From positions 1 through 32,920 of the forward strand of contig JAMQCK010000264.1 in the NCBI GenBank assembly GCA_024196135.1: DNA of 32,920 nucleotides. The letters run 5' to 3'. Positions 8,978 through 19,900 of the stretch are shown here, piece by piece. The DNA is from Pleurotus ostreatus/Saccharomyces cerevisiae fusant (Eukaryota > Opisthokonta). The position numbers and the translations under genes were made by a program. The notes beneath the pieces are model-generated. The model had not been told where the DNA came from, did no database searches, and worked only from the letters and a program-made list of their open reading frames with translations. The stretch's first letter is position 1; each line of letters begins with the position of its first letter.

Positions 8978-10571
8978 TTACAAGAAACCAACCAAGGACC
9001 GCGGCGCAGAGCATGCAGCTTCCAATAGGCGGCTGCCCATCTTCGTCAGGTCGCATCGACGAGACGACTCGCTTGACTTCGTCTTTGTTGCTGAGGTCTT
9101 CTTCATCTCAGCCAGCGTTCTCCTCGTCTTCTCCGGGAGCATGCAAGCCGGCACCTCGACGCGCTCGTGGTCTGCGTGCGACTGCTTGCTCGGGCTCTCG
9201 GGCTTCGACGCGACAGAGGCGACCGACCGACGATGAAGCTTCTTGCGCTCAGCCTTGAGCTGCGCACTATAGCGAGCCTGCTTCGCCTCGGCCTCGCGCT
9301 GGGCGGCGGTCTTGAACGTCATGCGCTTGCGCTTCTTGTCGGCGAGGACGGCGTCGGGCGAGTGCGGGTAGCGCTGGACGAGCTCGTCCATGATGGGCTC
9401 GGAGAAGCGCGGCAGCAGGGACTCGTCAAGAGGAGCAGAGGCAAGCTGACGAGGAGGAGTAGAGTAGAGCTCCGGACGAATGGACGAGGCGTGCATGGCA
9501 GCAGTAGACGAGTCCAGTTGCCTCAGAGCATTGTACGCATTTGCGTGCGTCGGCTCAGGCAGCGGTGGGGGTACGAACGGCTGGAACAGGCGTCCAAACT
9601 GCGGCGCCACAAAGTCTTGAGGACCGTGGTATGGGAAGAACGGAACGGTATAGTTCTCGCTGTTCGGCGAGGTGTCCATCGCGTCGGGGTCCGGGAGGCA
9701 GATCTCCATGGCCCACGGGTCGTCGACGTCCATGGGCTCGTCATCGTGGATGTTAGTGACAGCGCCCCAGGTGCTCTGAGCCTGAGCGAAGCTCGAGAGT
9801 CAGAGACGGCACGATGTGCATTAGCAATGCACACATACCGGCAACCCGAACGCGCTGGCTGTGGAGGGGGAGGGGTTGAAGTTGAAGTTGAAGCGTGGGA
9901 TGTGCGCGTTGTAGGCGGCGGCGAAGGCGTTGGGGTTGCAGTTGAAGGCGCTGGCGATGGTGGAGGGCTTCTGTGGCAAAGTGAGTAAGAGTACGTAGCA
10001 TAAGAGAGAAGCACGTACCTGCAACGCAGGTGCGCTGGCCTGGACAGAGGGCTGGGTTGGGTTGACGAAGGTGTGGGTAGGAGGGCGCGCGCTAGCCTGC
10101 ATGGGTGGGAAGGCGCTGCGGCGCACGACCATTGCATTAGGATTGGTGATGAATGCGCTGGTGGGGACAGGGCGTGTGGCAATGGTGTTCTGCGAGGAGG
10201 CATATGGGCCGGAGTGATTTCCAGTGATTGAGAAGGGCAAGGCAGCCACAGGCGCCGCATCAGCTAGGTGATTCTACATGGATCGTCAGCTAAATCCCTT
10301 CCCCCAGGGCCGCGAGTAAGCTCACGGTGACATCCTTGAGGGGAGGCTTGTTGCTACGAGAGCCAAGGGGGATCGTGTTGGCGCCCGAGGCGAGTTGCGA
10401 CTGAATCTTGGTACCGTCAAGGTGTATGGCGGCCAAGGAGTCTGCGATGGATTCGGGGTCCATGGTCTGGTTGTTCTGAGTGCGCGGGCTTGCGTTTAAG
10501 CTGCGCTTCAGGCCAAAGTTCTCGGGAGAGGCGGCAAAGGTGGTGGAAGCAGGAGCAGTCTGGATGGACAT
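8978..10571 (-). CDS. Hypothetical protein, low-complexity, probably nuclear
   Basis: Exons 10326-10571, 10019-10273, 9839-9970, 8978-9781; introns 52, 48 and 57 nt, all phase 0; 478 residues. I do not recognise the family. The N-terminal half is rich in Ser, Pro, Thr, Ala and Asn, with an aromatic/Asn-rich patch (RFNFNFNPSPSTASAFGLP). The middle has an acidic segment (NIHDDEPMDVDDPWAMEICL). The C-terminal part has a strongly basic, helix-prone stretch (KKRKRMTFKTAAQREAEAKQ, continuing RYSAQLKAERKKLHRR) that could be a nuclear signal or a short coiled coil. Two acceptors six bases apart at 9776 and 9782 give in-frame alternatives differing by Ala-Gln. The last residues could instead be spliced differently near the stop. 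A TATAAT-like element lies about 120 bp upstream. Confidence 0.6.
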
Positions 10572-11406
10572 CTCTGGATGTGTGAAATGGAGAGTGAATT
10601 GACGCTTGGCTTTCTGGAAGCGATAGACTCGATGTCTTTCTCAACTTTAGTTGGGAAGTATAGGGAGGTCTCCCCGTACAAAGCGCCGCCGTATTATACC
10701 TGCCCCCACCCCAGGTCAAAGCCTGCGTATGTCAAGAGGGGCGTGGCATTGTGATCCAGAAGGGTCACAAAGGTACTGCTTCTTGCAGGCTTCGACGACG
10801 CCTCATGCTGATGACGAGCACATTGTCAATTCAGTAGCGAGAAGTGGGGCACTTATCGAGGCCTATGTCACCCGCTTTGAACAGCGCCCGGGGTGCTGGT
10901 AGCCATGAGGCAGGCTGTGTTTTGTGTTAGCAACGGCGGGTCATGGCAGGTATTGCGTGCGGAGAGGCGGTTCTTCAACAGCATCGCGGAGGCCGACCGG
11001 TCTGCTGTTGAGCATTGTGGCAAATCGATGAATGCGCTGTAGAGGGCGAGAGCAGCAGCAGGAGTAGACGACATGGGTTATCGAGATCAAGCGGCGATCA
11101 ACAGGATGCTTCCGCGTTGCTTCCGGTGATAGCAGCTTTCTCCTTTTGGAAGCTTCCCACCGGGCGCCCATGACATTGTGGCAATCTGAGCCGACTCGTC
11201 GATGGACGTGTGGGGTGAACAGGCCAGTGCAGCTGATTCGCTACGACCACGGCACATTGGCAGACCGTACGATCGTTTGCGCAAGAAACTGTCATTGGCA
11301 GTAACGCCTCGTATAATATGGATGCGGCAAGTAAATAAAATAAGTAGGTGCAGGTATATTACATGTATCAACGAACGACTCCAGAATCGATAGCAATGCT
11401 CCTCCT
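10572..11406. other. Intergenic between the hypothetical gene and the first ABC transporter gene
   Basis: 835 bp without a recognisable gene. It serves as promoter for the minus-strand gene starting at 10571 (a minus-strand TATAAT near 10692-10700) and as 3' flank of the transporter gene ending at 11407. Short open frames on both strands show no family resemblance and no splice logic. Confidence 0.5.
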
Positions 11407-14400
11407 TTATGCTGATCCAGCCATCGCATATAACTTATCCTTGTCCCCAGACTCGTCCACAAGCGACTTCAGGATGCCACCACGCTTCCCTAGCAATTCT
11501 CGCGGGCTCGCAAACTCGACCAATCGGCCAGCGTCAAGCACCATCTACGGAACTGTCAGTTGCATGGAGTAGGAAGACAAGAAGCAACTCACAATTTTGT
11601 CCGAGTCCATGATCGTCTGCAAACGATGCGCGACAGTGATCAGCGTCACGTCGGCGGGCAGGTTCTTCCGGAGCGACTCCTGAATGATGTTGTCCGTCTG
11701 GTAGTCGATCGCCGACGTCGCCTCATCGAGAATGAGCACCTTGCTCCCGCGTACGAGTGCGCGAGCAAGAGCGAGGATCTGCCTCTGCCCGACGGACAAG
11801 TTGCTACCTCCGCTCGTAATCGTGCTGTCGAGCGTGATGCGGCCCTCGTCCATGTTGCTTTGAAGAGCAAAGAGGCCTGCAGAGCGCAGTGCGTCGTTCA
11901 GCGCTGCATCGTCATGCTCGCCAGCGGGGTCGAGGTTCTCGCGCAATGAACCAGCGAGCAGCTCGGGCACCTGAGGGATGATCGTGATGTTCGAGCGCAG
12001 CGAGTCGAGATTGACGGCGTGCGTTTCGAGACCGTCATAGTAGATCTTGCCCTCGGTAGGGATGCAGCGAAGGAGCGACAAGGTGAGCGAGCTCTTGCCG
12101 GAGCCCGTACGTCCGACGACGCCGACGCGCTGGCCAGACTTGATGTCGAAGCTGAGGTCCTTCAGCACCTTCGGGCCATCGACCGAGTACTTGGCGCAGA
12201 GCTTCTCGACGCGCAGTTCACCGCTGGACGGCCAGTACGCGGGAGGCTTGCCCTGCTGGGTGGGCTTGGGCTCCTGCTCGACGTCGAGGTAACCACGAAT
12301 ACGCTCCAGACTGTTGCCTGCAGACCGTTGTCAGATCATCTCATCCGATACCAATGTGAAAGAATTGCACTCACTCTCAACCTCGAGTTCGTTCGCAATG
12401 CGTACCCAGTTGAGGATGAGCTCGCTCAGGCCGACGGCCATGTTGAGCGAGAAACCGGTAGAGGACGAGCTGCGAGCGCCCTGAACGTAGACCAGGTAGG
12501 CCGCAAGCGATGCCGTGAGCAGCGCACCCAAGTTCTGCACCCGCACCGAGATCCAGCGATTCAAGTTGTACATGTTGCGGACAGGGCGAATATATCCATC
12601 GAGGCGGTGCATCGACTCTGCCTTGAAGCGCTCCTCGACACCGTACGCACGGATCGATGGCAAGCCCGAGATCGTCGTCCCGAAGTGCGCAAGAACCGGC
12701 GCGCGCGCATTGGACAACTCGCGCTTCACCGACAGCTGCGCCTTGATGTACACCTGGCCACAGAAGCCGCCAATCATGAAGACGATCGCGCCGGTGAGCA
12801 GGAAGATGGGCGTCATGACCACGACGGCGATGAGCTTGGCGATCATGGTGACCGTGCTCTCGCAGAAGAGGTAGAGCTGGTTCTGCACGCCGTCGTCGAT
12901 GGAGCGGATGTCCTGCGTGCAGCGCGCGATGACGCGGGAGGTGGGCGTGATGTCGAGCCAGCGGAGGGTGCTGCCGAGGATGCTCTCGAGGAGCTTGGTG
13001 TGAATGGCGCGGGAGGCCTTGAGGGCGGCGAGGGTGTAGCAGATGTACACGATGCAGTTCATGACGACGGCAGCGACAACGATGAGACCGTATAGACCGA
13101 GGTAGTACAGAGGCTTGACCTCGGAGGGGTCGTGCGTGTCGTACTGGGACGCCCAGTGTCCGAGGAACCAGGTGATGGAGACGACGGTCGTCTGGACCAT
13201 GCCCATGCCGAGGAGGAAGAACAGGAAGAAGATGTACGGGTGCTCGTTGCTCATGCCCGCGAGATAGAGCTTGAAGGCGCCCCAGCTGATGTGACCAGTC
13301 TAATCGCTAGTCAACGAGAGTACAGAAGCAAAAGACGTTGGAGACTTACCTCGACCTCTTCCGCCAAGATGAGCTTGCCGTCGGACACAGGCTCCGCAGG
13401 GCCCGCCTCCTGAGCAGGCGCGGCAGCAGCGGGTGCAGCCTCAGCCTTCTCCTCCTCAACCTCCTTCTCGTGCTCCTTCTCCAGCTCCTCCTTAATAAGC
13501 TCCGGCTCGTGCGCGAAAACGTCGGAGGGGGCGCCGTGCGAGGAGATCGAACCGTCGACGTGGAGGCAGACCACATACGACGCGACCGAACGCGTCATAG
13601 CGATGTTGTGCGTGACCAAGATGACCGTCCGGCCCTTCACCAACTCGCTACGCAAGCACTTCTCGACGATCCACTTTGCAGTATGCACGTCGAGCGCCGC
13701 GAGGATGTCGTCCAGAAGCAGGATCTTCGCCGGAGAGTAGATCGCACGAGCGAGTGTGATGCGCGCCTTCTGGCCACCCGAGAGCGTCAGACCCTTCTCG
13801 CCGACCTCCGTCTGGTCACCGGCACCGAAGAGCTCGAGGTCGCGAGCCAGGCCACACGCTTCAATGACACGCCTGTAGCGGTCCTCGTCGTAGGCATACC
13901 CAAAGATGACGTTGTTCTTGATCGTGTCGTTGAGCACCCAGGCCTCCTGCGCTGCGTATGCGACGCCGTCCTCGCGCGGGAGGCTGAACCAGGAGTCGGG
14001 GACGGTGGGGACGAAGTGCATCTCGCCGAGGAGCGCCATGAGCAAGCTGGTCTTGCCCGAGCCGGTGGGACCGACGACGAGGTTGACCTGACCGGGCTTG
14101 AACGTGACCTCGCCATCGACGGAGAGCGTAAAGCCGCTCTTGGCCGGCGAGCTCGTACCGCGGTGCGCGTCGCCCGACGACCATGAGAACTTGGCGTTCC
14201 GGAAGCCGATCTTATCCGCGCGCTCCATCTCCTCAACCACGGCCAGAGGCTGTGTCGCCGCATCCTTTGACTCCGCGCAGTACTCATCGAGCAGCTCGGT
14301 GTTCTTGAGGAAGTCGTTGATGCGGTCGGCGGAGACCTTGGCAGACATAGCGGCGGTAAGCTCCAAGCTGGTCATGTACAGGTACTCCTGCAGACGGTCG

Positions 14401-16466
14401 AGGAGAGCCATCGTCGAGAAAACGACAGAGGCGTTGAGCTCCTTGCCCATGAAGAGGGTGTAACAGCTGTACGTCGTGCCCATGGTGATCAACGGTGAGG
14501 TGAAAGAGAACATGCGGCTTCCGAAGTTCAAGAGCCGGCGACGCCAGAGCCAGGTGAGCTCTGATGACAATGTGAGACAGTGCCAGCAGTGCATCCCGAG
14601 TCCACTCACCCTCCTCGCGCCGGTCGTCAATCTTGCCTAGCGTGGTCTTCTCCCAGCCGAAGAGCTTAATCATGCGGATGACGTTCATCGTCTCGGAGAC
14701 AAGCTGGATGCGCGCGTCCGCCTTCTTCAAGCGCTCAGTCTGGACAACCTGGATCTGCTTGGCGATCCATCCGGGCACGACCATCATGGCGAGGATGGTA
14801 ACGAACGAGACGAAAGCGCTATGAACGACGTCAGCTATCGCGCAAGGACAGAAGAAAGGGTCACTTACGCCCAGCCAATGATCACATAGAGGAAAGCAAT
14901 GGTGATGGTGATCTGGAAGGGGACGATGAACAGCAACACGAAGTCGCGAGCCGCTGTCACGTTTGCCAAGTCGGTGGTGACCAAGTTGTTGATCATGCCG
15001 ACGATGTGCTGGCCGTTGTCCTCCTTTTGGGTCTCCTTCGCCGGCTCCTCGTTGGCAGCAACCGTGCGCGTCTCAATCGACGCCGCGTCTCCGACAGTCT
15101 CCTCGTCCTCACCAGCCTCGCTCGACGCAGCAGAGGGAGCCTTCTGTGGTGCCTCCGACGGCATCGACGACCCAGCGGAGTCGGCCTTCATGCGGATACG
15201 CAACGCGTGCTCGTAAAGCAACTGCGTAATCATGCTGTCCGCCTGCGCGAAGTTGTGCGTCGAGATGTAGAGGAAGGTGTTGAGCGCGAGCGACATCAGG
15301 GAGGGGCCGATGAAGAGCCACATAATCCAGAACCACGGGCGCATGGTTGCGCCCTCGCCGTGCGTCTCAAAGTAGCTGAGCAGGTTGAAGATGCCAAGGG
15401 GCGCGGCGAAGGTCATGACACCGTAGAAGAGCATGCTGGCGGTCATAGTGGCGAGCTCGACGCGGAAGACGCGGAGCAGGTTCCAGATGATGTGACGGTC
15501 CTTCGCGCCGGAGAACTTGTCGAGATGCTAAAGGGCATTGGTCAGAGGGCGTACGAGGAGGGTGACTGTAAACATACAGGGAACGCCCTCTTCTTCAGGT
15601 TGGCGGCGTAGTCGAAGTCGGCGTTAGGAGGCAGGTCCTCCTTCGTCATATGCGCGACCTTCTGCGCTTTCCACAGTACACAATCCATGTACGAGAAGGT
15701 GGCTAGGGAGAGGATCGATGCCGTCTGCTCGGGGGCCGTCTCCGACTGAGGGTGCTGGACAGACATGAGCCAGAGTTCGACGATGAAATGAAGGCCTTAC
15801 CTCCGGGTCCACCGAAGTGTATATCCGCGGGATGGACACCGGCACCGCGATGCCCGTCAAGAACATGAGAGCAAGCTTACCCCACAGGAAGTCGCCCTCT
15901 GCCTCATCTCGAGGTGATAGCGTATAGGTGGCCAGCGGGAAGAGATCACGGTAGAAGTACACGCCAGAGAAGATCAAAAGCAGCACAGTCGCGTGACGGG
16001 AAGCGATCTTGCTCGTCCATCCAGTCGTAAATGTGTTCAAACAGGTCAAGAAGGCGATGTACGCAGTTGTTAGGATGGACGCAAGCTGTACGCGCTTGTC
16101 GGGGAGAGGTGAGGCGATGAACAGCGCCATCAGAGTGATGGCACCCAGGAAGCGAATGAGGTTGTAGGAGAAGATTGTGCAACCACCGCGTCGAGCGACA
16201 AAGTGCTTCAGACGTGGGGTAAAGCCGGACGGTGTTTCTTCCGCATGATCATCGCTGGGAGTGCGTCTTGAGCGCCAGTAATGGATCGTGGAGTGGAGGG
16301 CAAGTAATGCGGCAGACGCGGCAGCAAGATACGAAGGAACGACTCTGGAATCACGCCAGACATCGTCGCCGGTGCTTGTGATGGAGCTACCGAAGGGTGA
16401 GTGGGCTATCCAAGGCAGAGGAAGTATGAGCGCACAAGCTGTCAGGCGTCGTAAACCAGGCCACAT
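11407..16466 (-). CDS. ABCC/MRP-type full ABC transporter, paralog A (7 introns)
   Basis: Exons 15801-16466, 15578-15754, 14869-15527, 14610-14818, 13350-14560, 12375-13299, 11593-12317, 11407-11544; introns 46-57 nt; 1569 residues. Order: N-terminal hydrophobic segments (about 1-220), transmembrane domain 1, NBD1, transmembrane domain 2, NBD2. NBD1 has Walker A GPTGSGKT at 734-741, signature LSGGQ at 830-834 and Walker B ending in Asp854-Asp855 ([11 protein letters not shown]), so the usual catalytic Glu is Asp, as is common in ABCC NBD1. NBD2 has GRTGSGKS at 1351-1358, LSVGQ at 1456-1460 and an intact [11 protein letters not shown] (Asp1480, Glu1481). Fungal ABCC proteins export conjugates, bile-acid-like compounds or drugs across plasma or vacuolar membranes; the substrate cannot be read here. 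It lies directly downstream of its paralog, same strand. Confidence 0.93.
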
Positions 16467-16975
16467 CTAGCAGACTACTGAAGGCAGCCTGGTCTGCCCA
16501 TGGCGCATCAAAATGGGTCTGCGCAAGTCGACCCTCCATCGTGGCAGAATGGACAAGGCGTTGGGGGACTAGCGGAAACCTTCATCGTCCGCAACGGATT
16601 GCTATATAGCATCTGAGCTTATTGCCTACTGGCCGCGCGGGGAACTTCATGATTTCCGGAGGTAAGAGGTCTTTGATGTGATGGTCGTCGTGTTGCATCA
16701 GACTCGACTGGGTAAGGCGGCGCTGGTCCCGGCCATGAAACATGGCTCATCGACGACACTCCGTGTTGGAAGGAATGCCAGCGCTGTGATCGACGGCGAG
16801 GACGACGAAGACAATACGCGAAGTCGGCACGCTGCATCACAGCGAGTCGCAATTCCCACGCCACCACAAGTAAGCCTGTTTCCTTTCCCAAATCAGTGTT
16901 TATTGAAGGCAGCAATCGGCCCTATGTGTACCTAGTCCGTAGCATCTATAAGATCAAGCAATATATAGTCCGAGT
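16467..16975. other. Spacer between the two tandem ABC transporter genes
   Basis: 509 bp holding the promoter of paralog A and the 3' flank of paralog B. No gene is supported; short open frames on both strands look like chance. Confidence 0.5.
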
Positions 16976-19900
16976 CTATACCCGAGCCTTCCCTTCCGCC
17001 ATCGCGTACAAGGTAGCCCTATCCCCGGACTCGTCCACGAGCGCCTTCAGTCGCCCACCCTCCTTTTTGAGCAGCTCAGCGGGGCTGTCGAATTCAGCCT
17101 GTGAGGACATGGTCAGCCTATGATCCTGTGTATGTCGCACAGACCACTTACAATGCGACCAGCGTCGAGGACCAGCTGCAAACGACTGCATGAGCAACGC
17201 ATTCCGCTAGACAGGTGCTCACTCACAATCTTGTCTGCGTCCATGATGGTCTGCAGCCGATGAGCGATCGTGATGAGCGTCACATCGTTTTTCAAGTTCT
17301 GTCGCAACGATTCCTGGATGATATTATCCGTCTTGTAGTCGATCGCGGACGTTGCTGCAAGATGACTGTGAGCAACCGCCAGCTGCATGAAGAGCAAGGA
17401 CCTTACCTTCGTCGAGTATGAGCAACTTGCTTCCGCGGACGATGGCACGGGCGAGAGCCAAGATCTGACGCTGGCCGACGGACAAGTTACTCCCACCGCT
17501 CGCGATGGCGCTGTCCAATGTGATGCGGCCCTCGTCCATGTCACTCTGTAATGCAAACAGACCCGCCGAACGTAGCGCATCGTTCAAAACCGCGTCATCA
17601 TACTGGTCGAAGGGATCCAGGTTCTCGCGGAGCGTCCCGCTCAAGAGCTCGGGCTGTGAAGAGGTCAATAACCGCATCACGATGCACGTAACGCGCACGC
17701 ACCATCTGCGGGATGATGGTAATATTTGAGCGCAAGGCATCCAAGTTGACGTTCGACGTATTCAGACCATCGTAGTAGACCGCGCCCTCCGTCGGAATGC
17801 AACGCAACAACGACAACGTCAAGGAGCTCTTTCCCGATCCCGTGCGACCGACGACGCCGATACGCTGACCGGAAGTGACCTCGAAGTTGATGTTCTTCAA
17901 GACCAGCGGACCATCCTTGGAGTACCGAGCGCAGAGGTTCTCGACCTTCAGGGAGCCACTAGCGGGCCAGTAGGCGGGCGGCTTGCCGTCTTCCGTGGCC
18001 TTGGGCTCTTGCTCGATGTTGAGGTAGTGGCCGATACGCTCCAAGCTGTTCCCCTCGATCTCTAACTCGTTTCCGAGGCGCACCCAGAACAGGATGAGCT
18101 CGCTAAAGCCGACCGCCATATTGAGAGCGAAGCCAGTCTGCGACGATCCGCGTGCACTCTTCTCCCACAGCAAGAAAGCACCAAGCGAGGCAGCCAGGAT
18201 CGACCCCAGGGTCTCGATGCGGACGGACACCCAGCGATTCAGGTTGTACAGCGGACGCGCAAGGCGCATGTAGTTGTCCAGGCGACTCATGGACTCGTTC
18301 TTGAAGCGTTCTTGGACACCGTAAGCGCGGATGGACGCTGTAGGGAGTCAGTACTGATATCTAAACCAGATGTTTGCGAACGCACTTAGTCCAGCGATCG
18401 TAGCACTGAAGCTATGAGGTGCGTGTCAGCAAGGCCAAGAAGCGCATTAAACAATCTGCACATACTGTCCGAGCACAGGCGCCTTCGCGTTCGACGACTC
18501 TCGCTTGACCGACAGCTGCGCCTTGATGTACATCTGACCGAGGAAACCACCCATCATGAAGACGATAGCGCCCATGAGCAGGAAGATCGGAGTCATGAGG
18601 CAGACGGCAATGAGCTTCGCAATCATCGTGACGGTGGTCTCGGAGAACAGGTAGAACATGTGCGAGACGGTGTCGTCCACTATGAAGAGAGCCTTGTCAG
18701 AATCAGTACATCTGAATTCTAGAGGCCCACATACTAGAACGGATATCTTGCGTGCAACGGGTGATGACTGCAAAACGTCAATCACGGTCAACAGGATAAC
18801 GGAAGTGCATACCTCGCGCCGTCGGTGTGACATCCAACCACCTGAGGGTGCTGCCCAAGATCGACTCGATGAGCCTGTAGTGGAGCCTGCGCGATGCCCG
18901 AAGGGCCGCCACCGTGAAGAATACGACGACCACGACGTTCATGAGGACGCAAACAATGACGATGAGTGCATAGAAGCCCAGGTAGCTAGAAAAGAGGTCA
19001 TTAGCATCGCAGACAGTGTATTAGGTCGTGCGGGACTCACTAAAGTGGGTCAACCTCTGCGGGATCATGCGTCTCGTACTGCGACGCCCACCAGCCTAGG
19101 TAGTAGGTGATGGACACGAAGAGGGACTGAACCATGAGGATGCCGACCAAGAAGGCGAGCAGGAAGATGTACGGGTGGTCGCCGCTCATTGCCGAAAGGT
19201 AAAGCTTGAGCGCGCTCCAGCTCAGATGGCCGGTCTCAATCTCTTCGGCTACGATCAGCTTTCCGTCGCTCTTTGGGGCAGCGTGGTCCTCGGGTGTAGC
19301 GGAGTCGTCCACTATTTCCTCGGCCTTCTCGATGGCAGCTTGTTCCTCTTTCTCTTCCTGGACGAGTTCTGGCTCGTGCGCAAAGACCTCTTGGGTGGTT
19401 CCGTGAGAAGAGACACAGCCGTCGGTGTGCAGAGCCACGGCGTAGGCAGCGATGGGACGGGTGAGAGCAACGTTGTGAGTCTGTAGAAATTGTGTCATGG
19501 CTCGTTCGTACTTCATGAGGAATGAACGCACGACAAGGATAACCGTACGACCCTTGACAAGATCGCCGACCAAGCACTTGTCCACGATCCACTTCGCCGT
19601 ATGGACACTGGCAAATCATCAGCTTAGGCATGAATTCTGACATGGCAACACGCACTCAAGCGCCGCGAGGATGTCGTCCAGAAGAAGGACCTCAGTAGAC
19701 GAGTAGATTGCGCGGGCCAAAGTGATACGAGCCTTCTGTCCACCGGACAGAGTAAGACCTGTCGAATACTGTCAGCGTTGACCACTGTTGGCCAAGGTGC
19801 AGAACTCTACCTTTCTCGCCGACTTCAGTGTTGTCACCAGCATCGAAGAGCTGCAGATCGCGCTCAAGAGCGCACTGGTACAGAACCTTCTTGTACCGCT

